Source: Gracilariopsis chorda | Taxonomy: Eukaryota > Rhodophyta > Florideophyceae > Gracilariales > Gracilariaceae | Assembly: GCA_003194525.1 (NCBI GenBank) | Contig: NBIV01000278.1 | Coordinates: forward strand, 1 to 64,000 | DNA length: 64,000 nt | Direction: 5' to 3' | Shown: positions 1 to 9,950 of the stretch, piece by piece | How positions within the stretch are numbered: position 1 is the first letter of the stretch | Layout: each line of letters begins with the position of its first letter | The notes under the pieces: generated by a model | Database searches by the model: none | Seen by the model: only the letters and a program-made list of their open reading frames with translations | What the model was told of the DNA's origin: nothing | Made by a program: the position numbers and the translations under genes

Positions 1-93
1 GTTTGTGACATCAAGAGAGATGAGATGAGAGTGGTAGAAGGAGGAGGCAGGGGGGATGGGGAAGAGGTGAGATGTAGGAAAAGAGTTGACGAG

Positions 94-151
94 GATGATG
101 ATGATGATGGTGGTGGTGATGATGATGATGATGATGATAGTGATGATGATA
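94..151. repeat. GAT/GGT trinucleotide microsatellite
   Basis: An interrupted run of GAT units with a short GGT block. It gives an artificial poly-Asp frame on the plus strand and a poly-His frame on the minus strand. It lies downstream of the minus-strand bZIP gene, so it may be in its 3' flank. I see no gene in bases 1-460. Confidence 0.9.
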
Positions 152-461
152 GTATAATGTGTAGGGAGTGCAAACAGTGTAGAAAGGGTGTAGAAGAAGA
201 GACAAGTAGCGCAGAACCCGCGCCAGAACCAAAACCAGAAAGCAGCAGCCAAAAGCATGGCGCAAAAGACGCGCACTGAAGAGCGCGTGCAGACACGACA
301 CGACCCCGACGCAGCAGCACAAAAGTGAAAGCGTTTCACGGACGACAACCAACGCGCACCAAAACAAACAAACAACAACAAGAAAAAAAAAAAAGACGAG
401 GAGCGCAACAAACAAACAAACAAACAAAAACGGAGGAAGGAAGGGGGGAGAACTGGGGGGG

Positions 462-1225
462 TCACAGCGGCTGACGGTGCGACAAGGAGGGCATTATATA
501 ATCCACAATATCATCAACCACATCATCAGGCGGCTCCGCCACGTCCAACAGCGGCGGTATTACGCGCGGCGCGTGGTCAGCAGCGCGCGACGCACAGCGC
601 GGGGAGTTCATCTGCTGCACAAAGGCGCGGAAGGAGCGTTCCATCTTAATGAGCTCCGCCTCCAGTGCCTTGGTGTAGGCATCTCGTCGAATGCGCGAGG
701 CGGCGGCCGAGTGGCGGTTGAGGCGTAGACGACGCTCATACTTCTCGGCGTTGGAATCACCGGCCTCCGAGCGCGCCTGCAGGATTTCCGACTCCTTGTC
801 GGCCTTGAACTGGTCGCGCACGCGCTCGGCCTGCACGTTGGCGTGGCGGATGGAGGCGGCGGCGGACATGAGTTCGGTGCTTGCGGCGGCGACGAGGTGC
901 GGCGCGGTGCGCTCCAACGCGCGCGACTTGTACACGACGGGGCGCACGCGCAGACGGGGGGTGGGGGCGGTGGGCGGGTGGGGGGGGAGTCAGGCGGCTT
1001 GGGCGGCTGCGGGCGCGGCTGTTGTGGGGGAGGGGGAGGAGGGCTGGAGGGCTGGAGGGGGGGGGGGTGGGAGAGGTCGGGGTGCGGCAGGGGGGGGAAG
1101 TCGAGGTCTGCGAAGAAGGCGGGGTCGAAGGCGGCAACGGAGGAGTCGAAGAGCGGGGAGGGCAGTTGGTCGAGGTCTGCGAGCGGCGGAAAAGCGGGGT
1201 CGGCGGAGGATCTATCGGCGGCCAT
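462..1225 (-). CDS. bZIP transcription factor, frame interrupted in a homopolymer
   Basis: Probable nuclear DNA-binding regulator. The C-terminal frame (462 to about 989) holds a bZIP basic region, with the motif N-x7-R visible as NRHSAAASR, preceded by YERRLRL. A weak zipper-like helix follows (ALEAELIKMERSFRAFV), and upstream lies an Ala/Gln/Glu-rich helix. No ATG opens this frame: its first start-like codon is GTG and a stop lies at 990-992. The N-terminus reads well in another frame from an ATG at 1225 (MAADRSSADPAFPPLADLDQ), acidic and then proline-rich. The two frames meet near 980-990 in a run of eight G on the plus strand. A one-base homopolymer error in the assembly, or a true frameshift, would explain this; no convincing intron is seen. 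The bZIP call is firm for the basic region. The zipper is short and poorly heptad-spaced, as in some divergent algal bZIPs. Targets are unknown. Confidence 0.65.
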
Positions 1226-1560
1226 GGGGGGTTGAGGGGGGGGTGAGGGGGATGAGGGAGAGCAGAGGGGAGAGGACGAGCGGCGGGAGGAGTGCGGGGG
1301 GGGATGACGAGAGCGGGCGTGCACGCAGGAAGAAGCGCTGGCGGTTGGCGGCGCGGCGCGTTTTGGACTCGGCGGACGCGCGCTGCGGCGCTGGCGCTGC
1401 GCGCGCTGCTGCGCTGGCAGCCGCGCCGCGCCGCGCCCCGAGCGGGGCGCCTTGCAGGCGGCAGCGCCCCGGCGGCGCATGTGCGCACGGCGCGTTGCAC
1501 GTGTAGTGCGCGTCGCCATGCGCCATGCCGCCGCGCGCGTGGCGCCTCCTGACGCGCCCG
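1226..1560. other. GC-rich upstream region, no gene seen
   Basis: Extremely G+C-rich sequence directly upstream of the bZIP ATG. The long overlapping frames on both strands (Pro/Arg/Ala-rich) are products of base composition. It probably contains the 5' leader or promoter of the bZIP gene. Confidence 0.5.
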
Positions 1561-2041
1561 TCAACGGGTCGAGCTGCTCTTCTAGTAGTAGTAGCCATTC
1601 GCCTCTGCTACTTGAACTAAATTTTAGTGTGTAGCTTACTTTGGTAAAGCAATACACTTTCACACCTCTTCTCCGTCTTGTACCACTGCGCAACCAACGG
1701 CCACTTGCTATCCTGTGCTCCCTCAACGGGTCGAGCTGCGCTTCTAGTAGTAGTAGCCATTCGCCTCCGCTACTTGATCAATATTTTACAGTGTATAGCT
1801 TACTTTGGTAAAGCAATAAAACTTTCACACCTCTTCTCCGTCTTGTACCACTGCGCAACCAACGGTCACTTGCTATGCTGTGCTCCCTCAACGGGTCGAG
1901 CTGCGCTTCTAGTAGCAGTAGCCATTCGCCTCTGCTACTTGAACTAAATTTTAGTGTGTAGCTTACTTTGGTAAAGCAATACACTTTCACACCTCTTCTC
2001 CGTCTTGTACCACTGCGCAACCAACGGCCACTTGCTATCCC
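1561..2041. repeat. Tandem repeat, about three copies of 162-165 bp
   Basis: Three consecutive near-identical copies start at 1561, 1723 and 1888, each opening with TCAACGGGTCGAGCTG and ending near CCAACGGCCACTTGCTATC. The copies differ by a few substitutions and small indels, so the duplication is fairly recent. The array lies 340-820 bases upstream of the bZIP start. It could act as a multiplied regulatory element or be a neutral minisatellite. Each unit carries a CTTCTAGTAGTAGTAGCC block. Confidence 0.9.
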
Positions 2042-2782
2042 ATGCCGCCCCGAGTGCAACCACTCATACAGCTGCCACATCTTCACTCGCCGCTTCCACT
2101 TCATCCACTCGTGTTCTCCGCCAATGGCCTCCGCCGCAGAACTGGTGCATCATCTCAACTTGCGTCTTATGCGCCTTCGTTTTTATTGCGTTGCGTGCAG
2201 CATACCCCGGCTGCTTTCCCCCAACCGTCTGCTCGATGCACTCGCTCACTAACAACTTTTGCTCCCTCTCTCTGTCTCACCACCTGTTTCCGCAACATCT
2301 GTCCTTCTGTTTGCAACAGCCGCGAGCACGCGCCGACAAACGCTTTTGTCCACCTCCTGCAATCTGCCTCACATAGTCCTGTTCCAGCCGTGTTTAGCGC
2401 ACCATTACACCTATCTGTCATCGCCGAATCAAAACGGCACATCCTGCCCATTTTCATTCGCCACCCGTCCACCAGCGCATCGTCACAGTCACCCACCTCC
2501 CCCCGCCCTAACCGCGTCGCTCCGCTGTCCAACCCCCCCCCCCCCCCCCCCGCGCGGATCCATGTGAAAACAGCCTTCAACATACTATGCGCTTGTATCC
2601 GTGCAAAGCGTCACCTTACCGCGTTTCTCCGTTACACCTGCTCCCGCACGCAAGCACTATCAGACACTCCCTAAGCACAACAAAAGGGCGCACTTTCCGA
2701 TTCGACCCACAGTACAGTACAACCACCGCCACGTGCCGCATCAACCTCTCTTTGTTACACTCCCCCAATTTGCAACAAATCG
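2042..2782. other. Intergenic, no gene seen; contains poly-C tract
   Basis: Cytosine- and CA-rich on the plus strand, with a run of 19 C at 2533-2551. Long plus frames here (for example 2042-2674) are Ser/Pro/His-rich with no recognisable domain and no ordered segment. I take it as flank between the bZIP gene and the 3' end of the oxygenase gene. Confidence 0.5.
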
Positions 2783-3907
2783 TCATGTGCTGTGGCGAGT
2801 AACCGCACCCGTCTTGTAATCAATGTGCACATCCAGTTCATCAGCGCGCACCCGAAAGTCAATAAGCAGTTGCAAAACCCATTTGGTGCCCTTCTCAACC
2901 GCCTCTGCAAAATGCAGCAACTGCTTCTTGCTGTGGTACACCAACGCCGTTCCACGCGTCTGTGCAACCCATACAGCATCCTCCGGAAACACCGTTCGTC
3001 CGCCGTGATCCGGTTCCTGCAAACAGATTAGAACGGTGCAGTCCTTGCCGTCCACATGTGGTGGAACACCTTCGCCAACGTAATACCTCACCGTGGTAAC
3101 ATCTCGTATCACCACCGTTCGTTTGGTCGGGCGAATCCATAACTCCTCCGCAAACACGAATTCACGCTGCTCGAATCCCAGCAGCTTGTTTAGCTGTTGT
3201 AAAACAGGTTGTAACGCCGCCTCATTGTGGTGCACCTGTGCACGAAACCCAGAGCGCGCACTGCTGGAAACGTAGCTGTCCGCCGTATCAGTGCACTGAA
3301 TCAGTTGGGCAGCTTCCTCAGATTCGTCTGCACTGTTCAGTTCTTGGTTGATACGGTAGTTGAGGTACAGGTTTGACTCGTTGTTTTTGGTCGTTTGTGC
3401 TGCGATGAGCGCCTCGCATTGGTCGGGGGTCAGGAAATTGGGAACACGCAAGAGGGGGGGATCTGTGTTGAGCGCCGTGATTGCTGCGAACTGGTTGTGA
3501 GAGTCGATATTAAGCCCCCAACACTTTACGCTTTCGCGGAGCGCGGGGTTATCAGGTAGAGCCATTCGCGTCGGGCGGCAAGACGGAACGGCGGGTCGCG
3601 TCCCGACATGTTGCAAAGTGTTGCGCCGATGAAGGCGGAAGTGCGCCGCTTTCGGGATCGGCGCCGCGAAAGCGCTTGGACGAACAACTGCCATCGACTG
3701 GTTCGGTGAAGACGGAGAGAAGTGGTCTGTGCGCGACTGCGCGCGGTGAGGGGACGTACAGTTTAAGTTGGGCGGAGGTGATGGGGAATGAGATCTTTGT
3801 GCGCGCGTGCTGCGGGCGCTTCGTGGCCGTACACGTTGGCGCGCGCGCCTTCTTCCCGGCGGTGGCCCACTCGGCCCGGAAGAATGGATTTTGTGCTCGC
3901 GCAGCAT
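2783..3907 (-). CDS. Prolyl 4-hydroxylase-like Fe(II)/2-oxoglutarate dioxygenase
   Basis: Likely hydroxylates proline (or a related residue) using iron, O2 and 2-oxoglutarate. From the ATG at 3907 it is 374 residues. The double-stranded beta-helix is at the C-terminus. The motif PHVDGKD gives iron ligands H284 and D286, and GGRTVFPE follows as in P4H proteins. The distal ligand is H332 (LLHFAEAVEKGTKW), with the 2-oxoglutarate lysine K342 ten residues later, the normal P4H spacing. The core starts near residue 150. The first 115 residues are Ser/Pro/Arg-rich and unordered. In-frame ATGs at 3694 (MAVVRPSAFAAPIPKAAHF, resembling a transit peptide) and 3565 (MALPDNPAL) are alternative starts, so organelle targeting is possible but unproven. 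No intron is needed. Family confident, substrate unknown. Confidence 0.85.
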   Translation of the reverse strand: MLREHKIHSSGPSGPPPGRRRARQRVRPRSARSTRAQRSHSPSPPPNLNCTSPHRAQSRTDHFSPSSPNQSMAVVRPSAFAAPIPKAAHFRLHRRNTLQHVGTRPAVPSCRPTRMALPDNPALRESVKCWGLNIDSHNQFAAITALNTDPPLLRVPNFLTPDQCEALIAAQTTKNNESNLYLNYRINQELNSADESEEAAQLIQCTDTADSYVSSSARSGFRAQVHHNEAALQPVLQQLNKLLGFEQREFVFAEELWIRPTKRTVVIRDVTTVRYYVGEGVPPHVDGKDCTVLICLQEPDHGGRTVFPEDAVWVAQTRGTALVYHSKKQLLHFAEAVEKGTKWVLQLLIDFRVRADELDVHIDYKTGAVTRHST

Positions 3908-4749
3908 CAACGTGATGACGATCTCTCGCCGCCAGCAAATGCCCCACCGCCCGTGACTTACTGTACGCGCCGCCCACGCCTCTTTTGGCTTTTCTCAGCT
4001 TTAAAAGACTGTACAAGCGCGGCCCGTATTCTTGGGACATCGCCCAGCGACGGATCCCCACCGCGCGCTCCTCTCCGCCCCAGATCTCTGTGCACCTCCC
4101 GAGTCGCACTCGTCTCGCAGCTTCAGCGGCTACAGCGGCGTCGAGCGATGGAAAGACACTCGTCGCAACCCGCGGTCAGCGCTTCCTTACTCCACGCTCG
4201 TTCTATCTACAGTTCCTTGCTGATTGTAGATCCAAAACTGCCCATCTCCGCGCTCGCGCCCGTATCGAAAGCACCCCGCTCTCTGCGCTCTCCCCGCTTT
4301 ACGTTCTCTACCGTCATGGCATCCTCCATCCGCCCGTGCAATTCTAATACGATACGCGGCGGCACGTTGTGTGTCTTGGATGCGTCACACCATATGTCGA
4401 TCTCCACGTCCAATCTCAATGAGTTGTTGTCGCACCTCCACCAAAACTTCCCTATACACGCTCGATTGTCCACACTGCTTTCCCCCCATTTCGCATCATC
4501 ATGCGCAACGTCCAACACCACAACTGTCGGAAGTGTATATTGTGGCCTTCGCGCCCGTTTCCCACATCATTCCCCAGCGCTCACAGCAACACTTGAAGCA
4601 AAGTAGCCTCGCGACACACGATGAGCTACCGCCGCAGATAAAGCCCCTTGCAACGTCATAGCCATGCCACCCACACCATTTTTCCAACAACCATTTCACT
4701 CCAGCTCACGCACTAGTAGCAGTTTGTCGTCACCCCAAAAACCCCAACG
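3908..4749. other. Intergenic; weak minus-strand coding signal
   Basis: This lies between the oxygenase start and the 3' end of the first membrane-protein gene. The long plus frame 3788-4606 lacks domains and looks spurious. On the minus strand, one frame from an ATG at 4659 reads as a short signal/transit-like peptide. Past a stop, it reads protein-like to 4207 (TVVVLDVAHDDAKWGE and RIVLELHGRMEDAMTVENVK). That could be a small split gene, but no phase-consistent intron was found. Confidence 0.3.
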
Positions 4750-6267
4750 CTACATAACAAACGGTAATGTGGATCTGCGAACCGTTTCGAACTCCGCTTC
4801 CGCATACACTTCAAACCTCGCTTCACCCTCTTCTTCCACAACCCCAACGTACACGTCACACGGTTTGCCATCCATTCTCTGCGAGCTACCGTCCCACGCC
4901 TGTCGTGCACGCAGCACCTCCCACATTGACCATATCGGCGTGAGTGGGTCCTGTTTCGCAGCCTTTGAAAAGTGCGTCCACACCGCGTAACCCATAGCCA
5001 CTCCCGACACCACAATCAACAATCCGCTCAACACACTCGCTGCAACCAACCAACCAGTGCTTATTGAACTGCCTTCAATTGCTTCGAATACCGTGCACGG
5101 CACCTCATTCTCCACCGCTGTCTTAATTCCAGTTGCAACCACATGCCGTTGTAACCACTCCAGCAGACCGCTCTCAGGAGGTCCCGTCGTGAATTCTACC
5201 GCGTCGTAATGCAGTCGCGCCACGGCTGCATCAAGCCGTTCGATACATCTGGCATTCCCTCGCACCTGGAACGCAGTAAGCACAGGTCCGCGTCGACTAT
5301 CCCGTTCTTCCCCACCAGGTAACAGCTGATTCATTTCGAGCCATTCTGCACGAGATTGCATCCCACTCTCGAACAAGCACACGGACGAGTTTCCATTCTC
5401 AAGCACTTGTATGTAAACCCCGGCTGGAGCCGTGCTCTGGCGCACAGATTTGGGCGCCGTTGCTGCGCGCTCACGCGACAGAGTGTAGCAGTCCAATCCG
5501 AGACTGGTGCATGGTACCTCAACAGAACTTCCTGTGGAGTTCAACATCCACGATGACGGAATGCGCGAATTAGACAGGTATCTTTGAGCAGGCTCATCAT
5601 TGAATTCAAAGTCAGACGATGAGTTATGACCTGTTTCGAGTACAGCCACAAAGTTGGTACCTGCTAGAGTACGTGGAAACCCAATTCCTACTGGCAGTAG
5701 GTCGCAGTGAAAGTCTCCAGCTGAACTAGCGGAGACAAATCCTACCCCACAGCCCTGTAGTTCAAAGCTTAACTGCCGAGGTCTGGCCGGACCGAAGCGG
5801 GCTGTACATTGAGGGTACCCTATTTGCAGGCCAGATGTACCGCTTATAGCGGATCGCAACAAGCTGTCACCACAAGCAGTCTGTTCCAGGTACTGACCAA
5901 ACCGAGTGTCGTCGGCCTCGGATGCGGATGGACCAAACCCACCCCAATAACGAGTTAAGCGCTCAGGAGCGAAGCATTGCGCACGAATACGCGACCCTGT
6001 ATTACGCAGGATGAGACCGTCGATGGATAGTTCAAGTATGATGACGACTACAACCAAGGTTATGGAAACAACAGTGATCCAGAGCTGAAGCCAGTCGTTC
6101 TGACGAGCTGCGCTGTAGAGATGCAGACGTCCGAGGCGGCTCAGCTTGACACGACGACGTGCGGCAAGCGCTGCATTGAGAAGGGTGCGGAAGGCCTCGA
6201 GAATAAGGAGCTCGATGACACCGATGACGACCGCTAGCGTGGCGGGTGTTGTGGGAACAAGAACCAT
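4750..6267 (-). CDS. Three-segment membrane protein, paralogue 1
   Basis: Function unknown. I chose the ATG at 6267 (505 residues) because it aligns with the start of the neighbouring paralogue; the longer frame upstream has no ATG. Two hydrophobic segments lie at about residues 9-36 (LAVVIGVIELLILEAF) and 60-82 (WITVVSITLVVVVIILELSI). A large cysteine-containing domain follows, about 83-400, probably outside the cell or in a lumen. A third segment is near 402-430 (WLVAASVLSGLLIVVSGVAM), then a tail of about 70 residues. Shared marks with the paralogue include RCF/QCF followed by RY, CG, GYPxC, CxS-x4-CY, SS-x-C-x-F, ARC and VPC, which suggest a conserved disulphide pattern. The pair lies head to tail on one strand, consistent with tandem duplication. 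Similar lineage-specific families occur in red algae as far as I recall. Receptor, wall or transport roles are guesses. Confidence 0.85.
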   Translation of the reverse strand: MVLVPTTPATLAVVIGVIELLILEAFRTLLNAALAARRRVKLSRLGRLHLYSAARQNDWLQLWITVVSITLVVVVIILELSIDGLILRNTGSRIRAQCFAPERLTRYWGGFGPSASEADDTRFGQYLEQTACGDSLLRSAISGTSGLQIGYPQCTARFGPARPRQLSFELQGCGVGFVSASSAGDFHCDLLPVGIGFPRTLAGTNFVAVLETGHNSSSDFEFNDEPAQRYLSNSRIPSSWMLNSTGSSVEVPCTSLGLDCYTLSRERAATAPKSVRQSTAPAGVYIQVLENGNSSVCLFESGMQSRAEWLEMNQLLPGGEERDSRRGPVLTAFQVRGNARCIERLDAAVARLHYDAVEFTTGPPESGLLEWLQRHVVATGIKTAVENEVPCTVFEAIEGSSISTGWLVAASVLSGLLIVVSGVAMGYAVWTHFSKAAKQDPLTPIWSMWEVLRARQAWDGSSQRMDGKPCDVYVGVVEEEGEARFEVYAEAEFETVRRSTLPFVM

Positions 6268-6535
6268 ACGAAACTCGAGACAGCGCGATTCTGTGCTTCG
6301 ACAACATGAGTCTGCCCAGACAGTGGTTGTGTATGCGGTGTTATCTCTCAAACGAGTGGCGACGTGTTCTGCAGAGCTAGATTGCTAGCGATCCCGAACA
6401 ATCTACAGCAGTAGCTACCATGGGTAGATATGCGAAGTTGGGGCTTGCGTATGGTTTTACAGTTTAGTGAAAACTTGTCCCGAGGACAGAAGGCAGCTCT
6501 CTAAATTCAATTTTGATGCCGCAGCAACGCTAAGT

Positions 6536-8212
6536 TCAAGTCTTCCTACTCCCGTACTGGACTCGATGGCCACCGTCATCGGAAGAGTGAGCGGTCAGAT
6601 GCGTCACGCCGCCCTCGTCCTCCAAGCCAACCCACAGGTCGTCCGCGCTGCTCAACTGCAGGCTACGTGTGTGCCTTCGTAGCGCCCTAACTCTGCGTTG
6701 CGCAGTGCCACCCATGCTGACGTCAGGCGGTCCATCGCTCCCCGCTCGGAGATTGTCCTCTTCTCGCTCACGTGTCTCTGCCACCAGCAGTTGCACAGGC
6801 CACAACGGATTAAGCGGATCAACGCGAACCGGGCAAGAACGTTGAGCAGCGATGGTCATCGCAAAGAGAGCCACTACAAAAAGCAGCAACAGTGCTGAGA
6901 ACACTGCAGTTACTATCAACTCCGCAGCACCAACTGTGCTACCTTCCATCACCGCAAGCGGCTGGCATGGCACTCCTTCCTCCGGCAAAGTCTTCATACC
7001 GATGATCACAGCAGCCCTCTGTAACACGTCGCGCGCGCTATCGAAAGAGGCCGTGTCCGTTGTGTTCAATGTCTCGTTCAACACCACTCTTTCCATCGCA
7101 TCGAGGTACATCCGACTCGATTGCCGGGGTAGTTTCGACATACACCGTGCCCTCCCCCTTATTCTCAACCTAACTATTGCGGGGCCATTTCGTCCGTCCC
7201 TTTCCACGTCGGGAATAAATAGATTCAGGTAAATCCACGATACTTGCATGTCCATACTGGAATCAAAGATACAGAGTGATGAATCATGGTTCTTAAGACT
7301 GGATATGACAACAGCTAATGTGTTTTCCCGATACGATCGTACGACTGGATCCACAGATAGCGCTTTAGGCCGAACCATGTCGTAACACTCGCGCGCATTG
7401 CTGGTACAGGTGACATTCGCAGTGCTTTCCGCTCGAAAGACCTTTGGGGTGTCGTCTATGAATCGTTTCGGTATAGCTAGATTCGTTCCAACTCTTTCCT
7501 CAACTCTACCTCCCCCAAAACTCCAGAAAGCGACGCTCTTTCCAAGCCCCCATATAGACAGGAGCCAGAAGCTAGTGCCAGCCAGCATATCCCCGACATC
7601 AGGAGAAACAATTTCTCCGTCGCGTTCCACACCGTAATCAAGATGCGGGTCTCCGGCTTCACTGTTTCCTACAAATCCAACCGCACCGCCCTGAATCCCG
7701 AGCACCTCGTCAAACTCGCGACTCGCGAACCCTGGTAAACAGCCCGGGTAGCCTGTCTCTAACGCAGCTGCGCCTTGCACAGAAAGATCAAGCATGCCCT
7801 GCCCGCATCCCGCTTGCTTTATGTAAGACGCCACTCGATCATCGTCTAGCTCCGAATTTCGCGGACCGCGCTTGTTAAAGTAACGTGTGTCACGAGTTGG
7901 CCCAAAGCACCGTACTCCTTGATCTATCGGCACGCGGCTCGATGATGGGAAAGCAGCTGAGTCGATGGAAAGTTCCAGCACAATAGTAAGTACTAGAAGC
8001 ACAAACAATAAGCCAGTCGTTAAGTACGTGTGCCGTTGCTGCAGGTAAGGATTTGCGCGAACTCGAAATCGACCATTGTGATACAGTTGTTTGCGGCGAT
8101 GCCAGGCGGAGGCACAATCTGCAGTGAGCTTAAATAGCTCGCTGAGAATGAGTTCGATGACACCGATTATCACCGCGAGCACAGAAGGTTTCGCAGAGAT
8201 GCGGAGTTCCAT
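6536..8212 (-). CDS. Three-segment membrane protein, paralogue 2
   Basis: Paralogue of the protein encoded at 4750-6267. The ATG at 8212 gives 558 residues (MELRISAKPSVLAVIIGVIE). Same layout: N-terminal hydrophobic helix, a basic loop, a second helix (LLFVLLVLTIVLELSIDSA), a long cysteine-bearing domain, and a third helix (VTAVFSALLLLFVVALFAM). The cytosolic tail is longer, about 110 residues, rich in Arg, Ser and acidic residues. Conserved blocks include LELSID, DTRYF, GYPGCLPGF, CTSN-x3-CYD, SSLCIFDSSM, RARCMSKL and VPCQPL. Identity to paralogue 1 is moderate and spread over the whole length, so the duplication is old. The genes are 268 bases apart. No known domain is recognised. Confidence 0.85.
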   Translation of the reverse strand: MELRISAKPSVLAVIIGVIELILSELFKLTADCASAWHRRKQLYHNGRFRVRANPYLQQRHTYLTTGLLFVLLVLTIVLELSIDSAAFPSSSRVPIDQGVRCFGPTRDTRYFNKRGPRNSELDDDRVASYIKQAGCGQGMLDLSVQGAAALETGYPGCLPGFASREFDEVLGIQGGAVGFVGNSEAGDPHLDYGVERDGEIVSPDVGDMLAGTSFWLLSIWGLGKSVAFWSFGGGRVEERVGTNLAIPKRFIDDTPKVFRAESTANVTCTSNARECYDMVRPKALSVDPVVRSYRENTLAVVISSLKNHDSSLCIFDSSMDMQVSWIYLNLFIPDVERDGRNGPAIVRLRIRGRARCMSKLPRQSSRMYLDAMERVVLNETLNTTDTASFDSARDVLQRAAVIIGMKTLPEEGVPCQPLAVMEGSTVGAAELIVTAVFSALLLLFVVALFAMTIAAQRSCPVRVDPLNPLWPVQLLVAETREREEDNLRAGSDGPPDVSMGGTAQRRVRALRRHTRSLQLSSADDLWVGLEDEGGVTHLTAHSSDDGGHRVQYGSRKT

Positions 8213-9950
8213 AGATAGCACCTATGGGGATTGAGAATGTGCCGGCAAATGGCGTCATAGCACACTTCCTGGGCAGGCACGAGAGTTGCGGCGACGAGCA
8301 AGGAAAGACGGGTTGAGAACCGCGTCAGCTTGCAAACCTCCAGTATAAGATGCCTCTTCTATTCAGAAGTTCTCAAACAGATTCTCACGTATACGTAACC
8401 TTAGCTTCTTCATACACGAGCAGACAATGACGTTCACCACGCCATAACGTGACCGCTCGTAAACTATTTCTCTCTTTGGGTAAGGTTATCTACAGGTTGA
8501 CATTACGTTAGCACAAAGTCTGGTTCTCAGAAGAATTGATTGAACAGCTCACAGTGGAAGTATTTCTGATAGGGTGTCACGCAAGTACCAACAGTAGGAT
8601 ACCATAACTCAACTCGCAACCCACACATTGGGCTCTCCCGAAAATTATCACTTTCGTAGTTTGAACAACCCCAGCGGTAAACCTTAACAGGATTTCTTTG
8701 CACCAACTGTCAGGGTTGGTATGTAAGTTACACAGAAGTGTACCTTTCTATTCCTTGTTTGCCTATCGTATGCATAGTAAGAACCGCTACAAAGTTTCCG
8801 GCCGAAGTCTGTCTTGGATAACCGATCGTTTTGGTGTCTGGCGGCTTACCTTGGACGGACACCAACATCCGTGTATCATATCCGCTAGCGCTTATTCTAG
8901 CAAAACTACCGTTCTCATTAACGGCTTGCGACTTCTCGAAAACATGGTGTGGTTATGAAGGAAAAGGTTAGTAGCTAGAAAGGGTTAGACAACTGATAAC
9001 GGTCGTTTACGATAGCGTAACAACAGGAGAGAACTGAGTAGCGATAACTTGATGATCTAGCTTTTTAGAAGGAAGCAAGACACAGCGGCGTGGCGCTTAT
9101 ACAGGAAACAAACAACGCAAGACGCCAAATGGATAAGGTACAGCGGGTTAGACTGTACAATCCGAAAAATACAACGAAAGGTTGTGAACCAACACTATAC
9201 GTAGTCGCGATAACCCGCGACGCAGCCCTCGTCGGGGAGCTAATCGATACAATAGAACACTAGAACAGTGTATTTGTTCATAGTGGTAGAACGGAGAACC
9301 GTTGTATACTCTGTGTTGAAGAACAATAGTTTTCACAACGACAGTGCTACCACAAACTGAAAAGGTTTCATGAAAAGGTACATTAGATGGTGTTTTGATG
9401 AGACTCTACCTGCTAGGTGTTTCTGTGAAGGATTTCATGACCTTGGTCGACGGCGAGGAAAATGGTGGTAACTACTACGCCAAAGATGATGAACAGGTCT
9501 TCGTTTCAGTGAAGCAGTTGTCATGAGTTACGGTTAGTGAACAATTATGCGTAAACGAAGGACGAGTGTTTCTTTGCTTACCTGTCTGTTTCAACATAGA
9601 GCATCTGTTGAATGATTCAACTTGAATCTGCAGTCGGAAATGCTTGGGATCACAGTTTCAACACTCCATGGCAGCAATGAGGGCGTTTCTCGACACCCCA
9701 TTCGCCCGCTGTTCGTTGAAAGTGTTCAAAGTGCTAATCCTCGGAAGCACCCAATGTTACTTTTTATATTGTCATTAGCCTGCCGAACTCTATGTCTCAA
9801 ATGTGGGTTTCTCCCTTCCCCTCTACTCGTATGCCGTGATCGCTGTGAGAGGCCGTGGTAAAAGGATTAGACCGCTAGCCATCCCTTATCTCCATAGGGG
9901 CTGTCCACTGGAGCTTTTGCGCCGTAACCTAGCTCTTTACCCCTGTCTCT
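8213..9950. other. Intergenic, no gene supported
   Basis: 1.7 kb upstream of the second membrane-protein gene and downstream of the CmcJ-like gene. Only short frames without ATG starts or domains were found. No clear splice-bounded exons, repeats or RNA genes were seen. Confidence 0.45.

Noticed and set aside
11-427. Minus-strand frame with poly-His, and plus-strand poly-Asp frame
   Set aside because: Both are translations of the GAT microsatellite and low-complexity flanks.
608-1726. 372-residue minus frame covering the bZIP region
   Set aside because: Only the part from 1225 to about 990 is protein-like; the rest is Arg/Pro/Ala noise from G+C-rich DNA and crosses the tandem repeat.
1561-2041. 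CRISPR-like array
   Set aside because: The repeats are long, contiguous and without spacers, in a eukaryotic setting.
2042-2674. 210-residue plus frame
   Set aside because: Ser/Pro/His-rich, no domain, includes the poly-C tract; no support as a gene.
3788-4606. 272-residue plus frame
   Set aside because: Overlaps the oxygenase start on the other strand and has no ordered domain.
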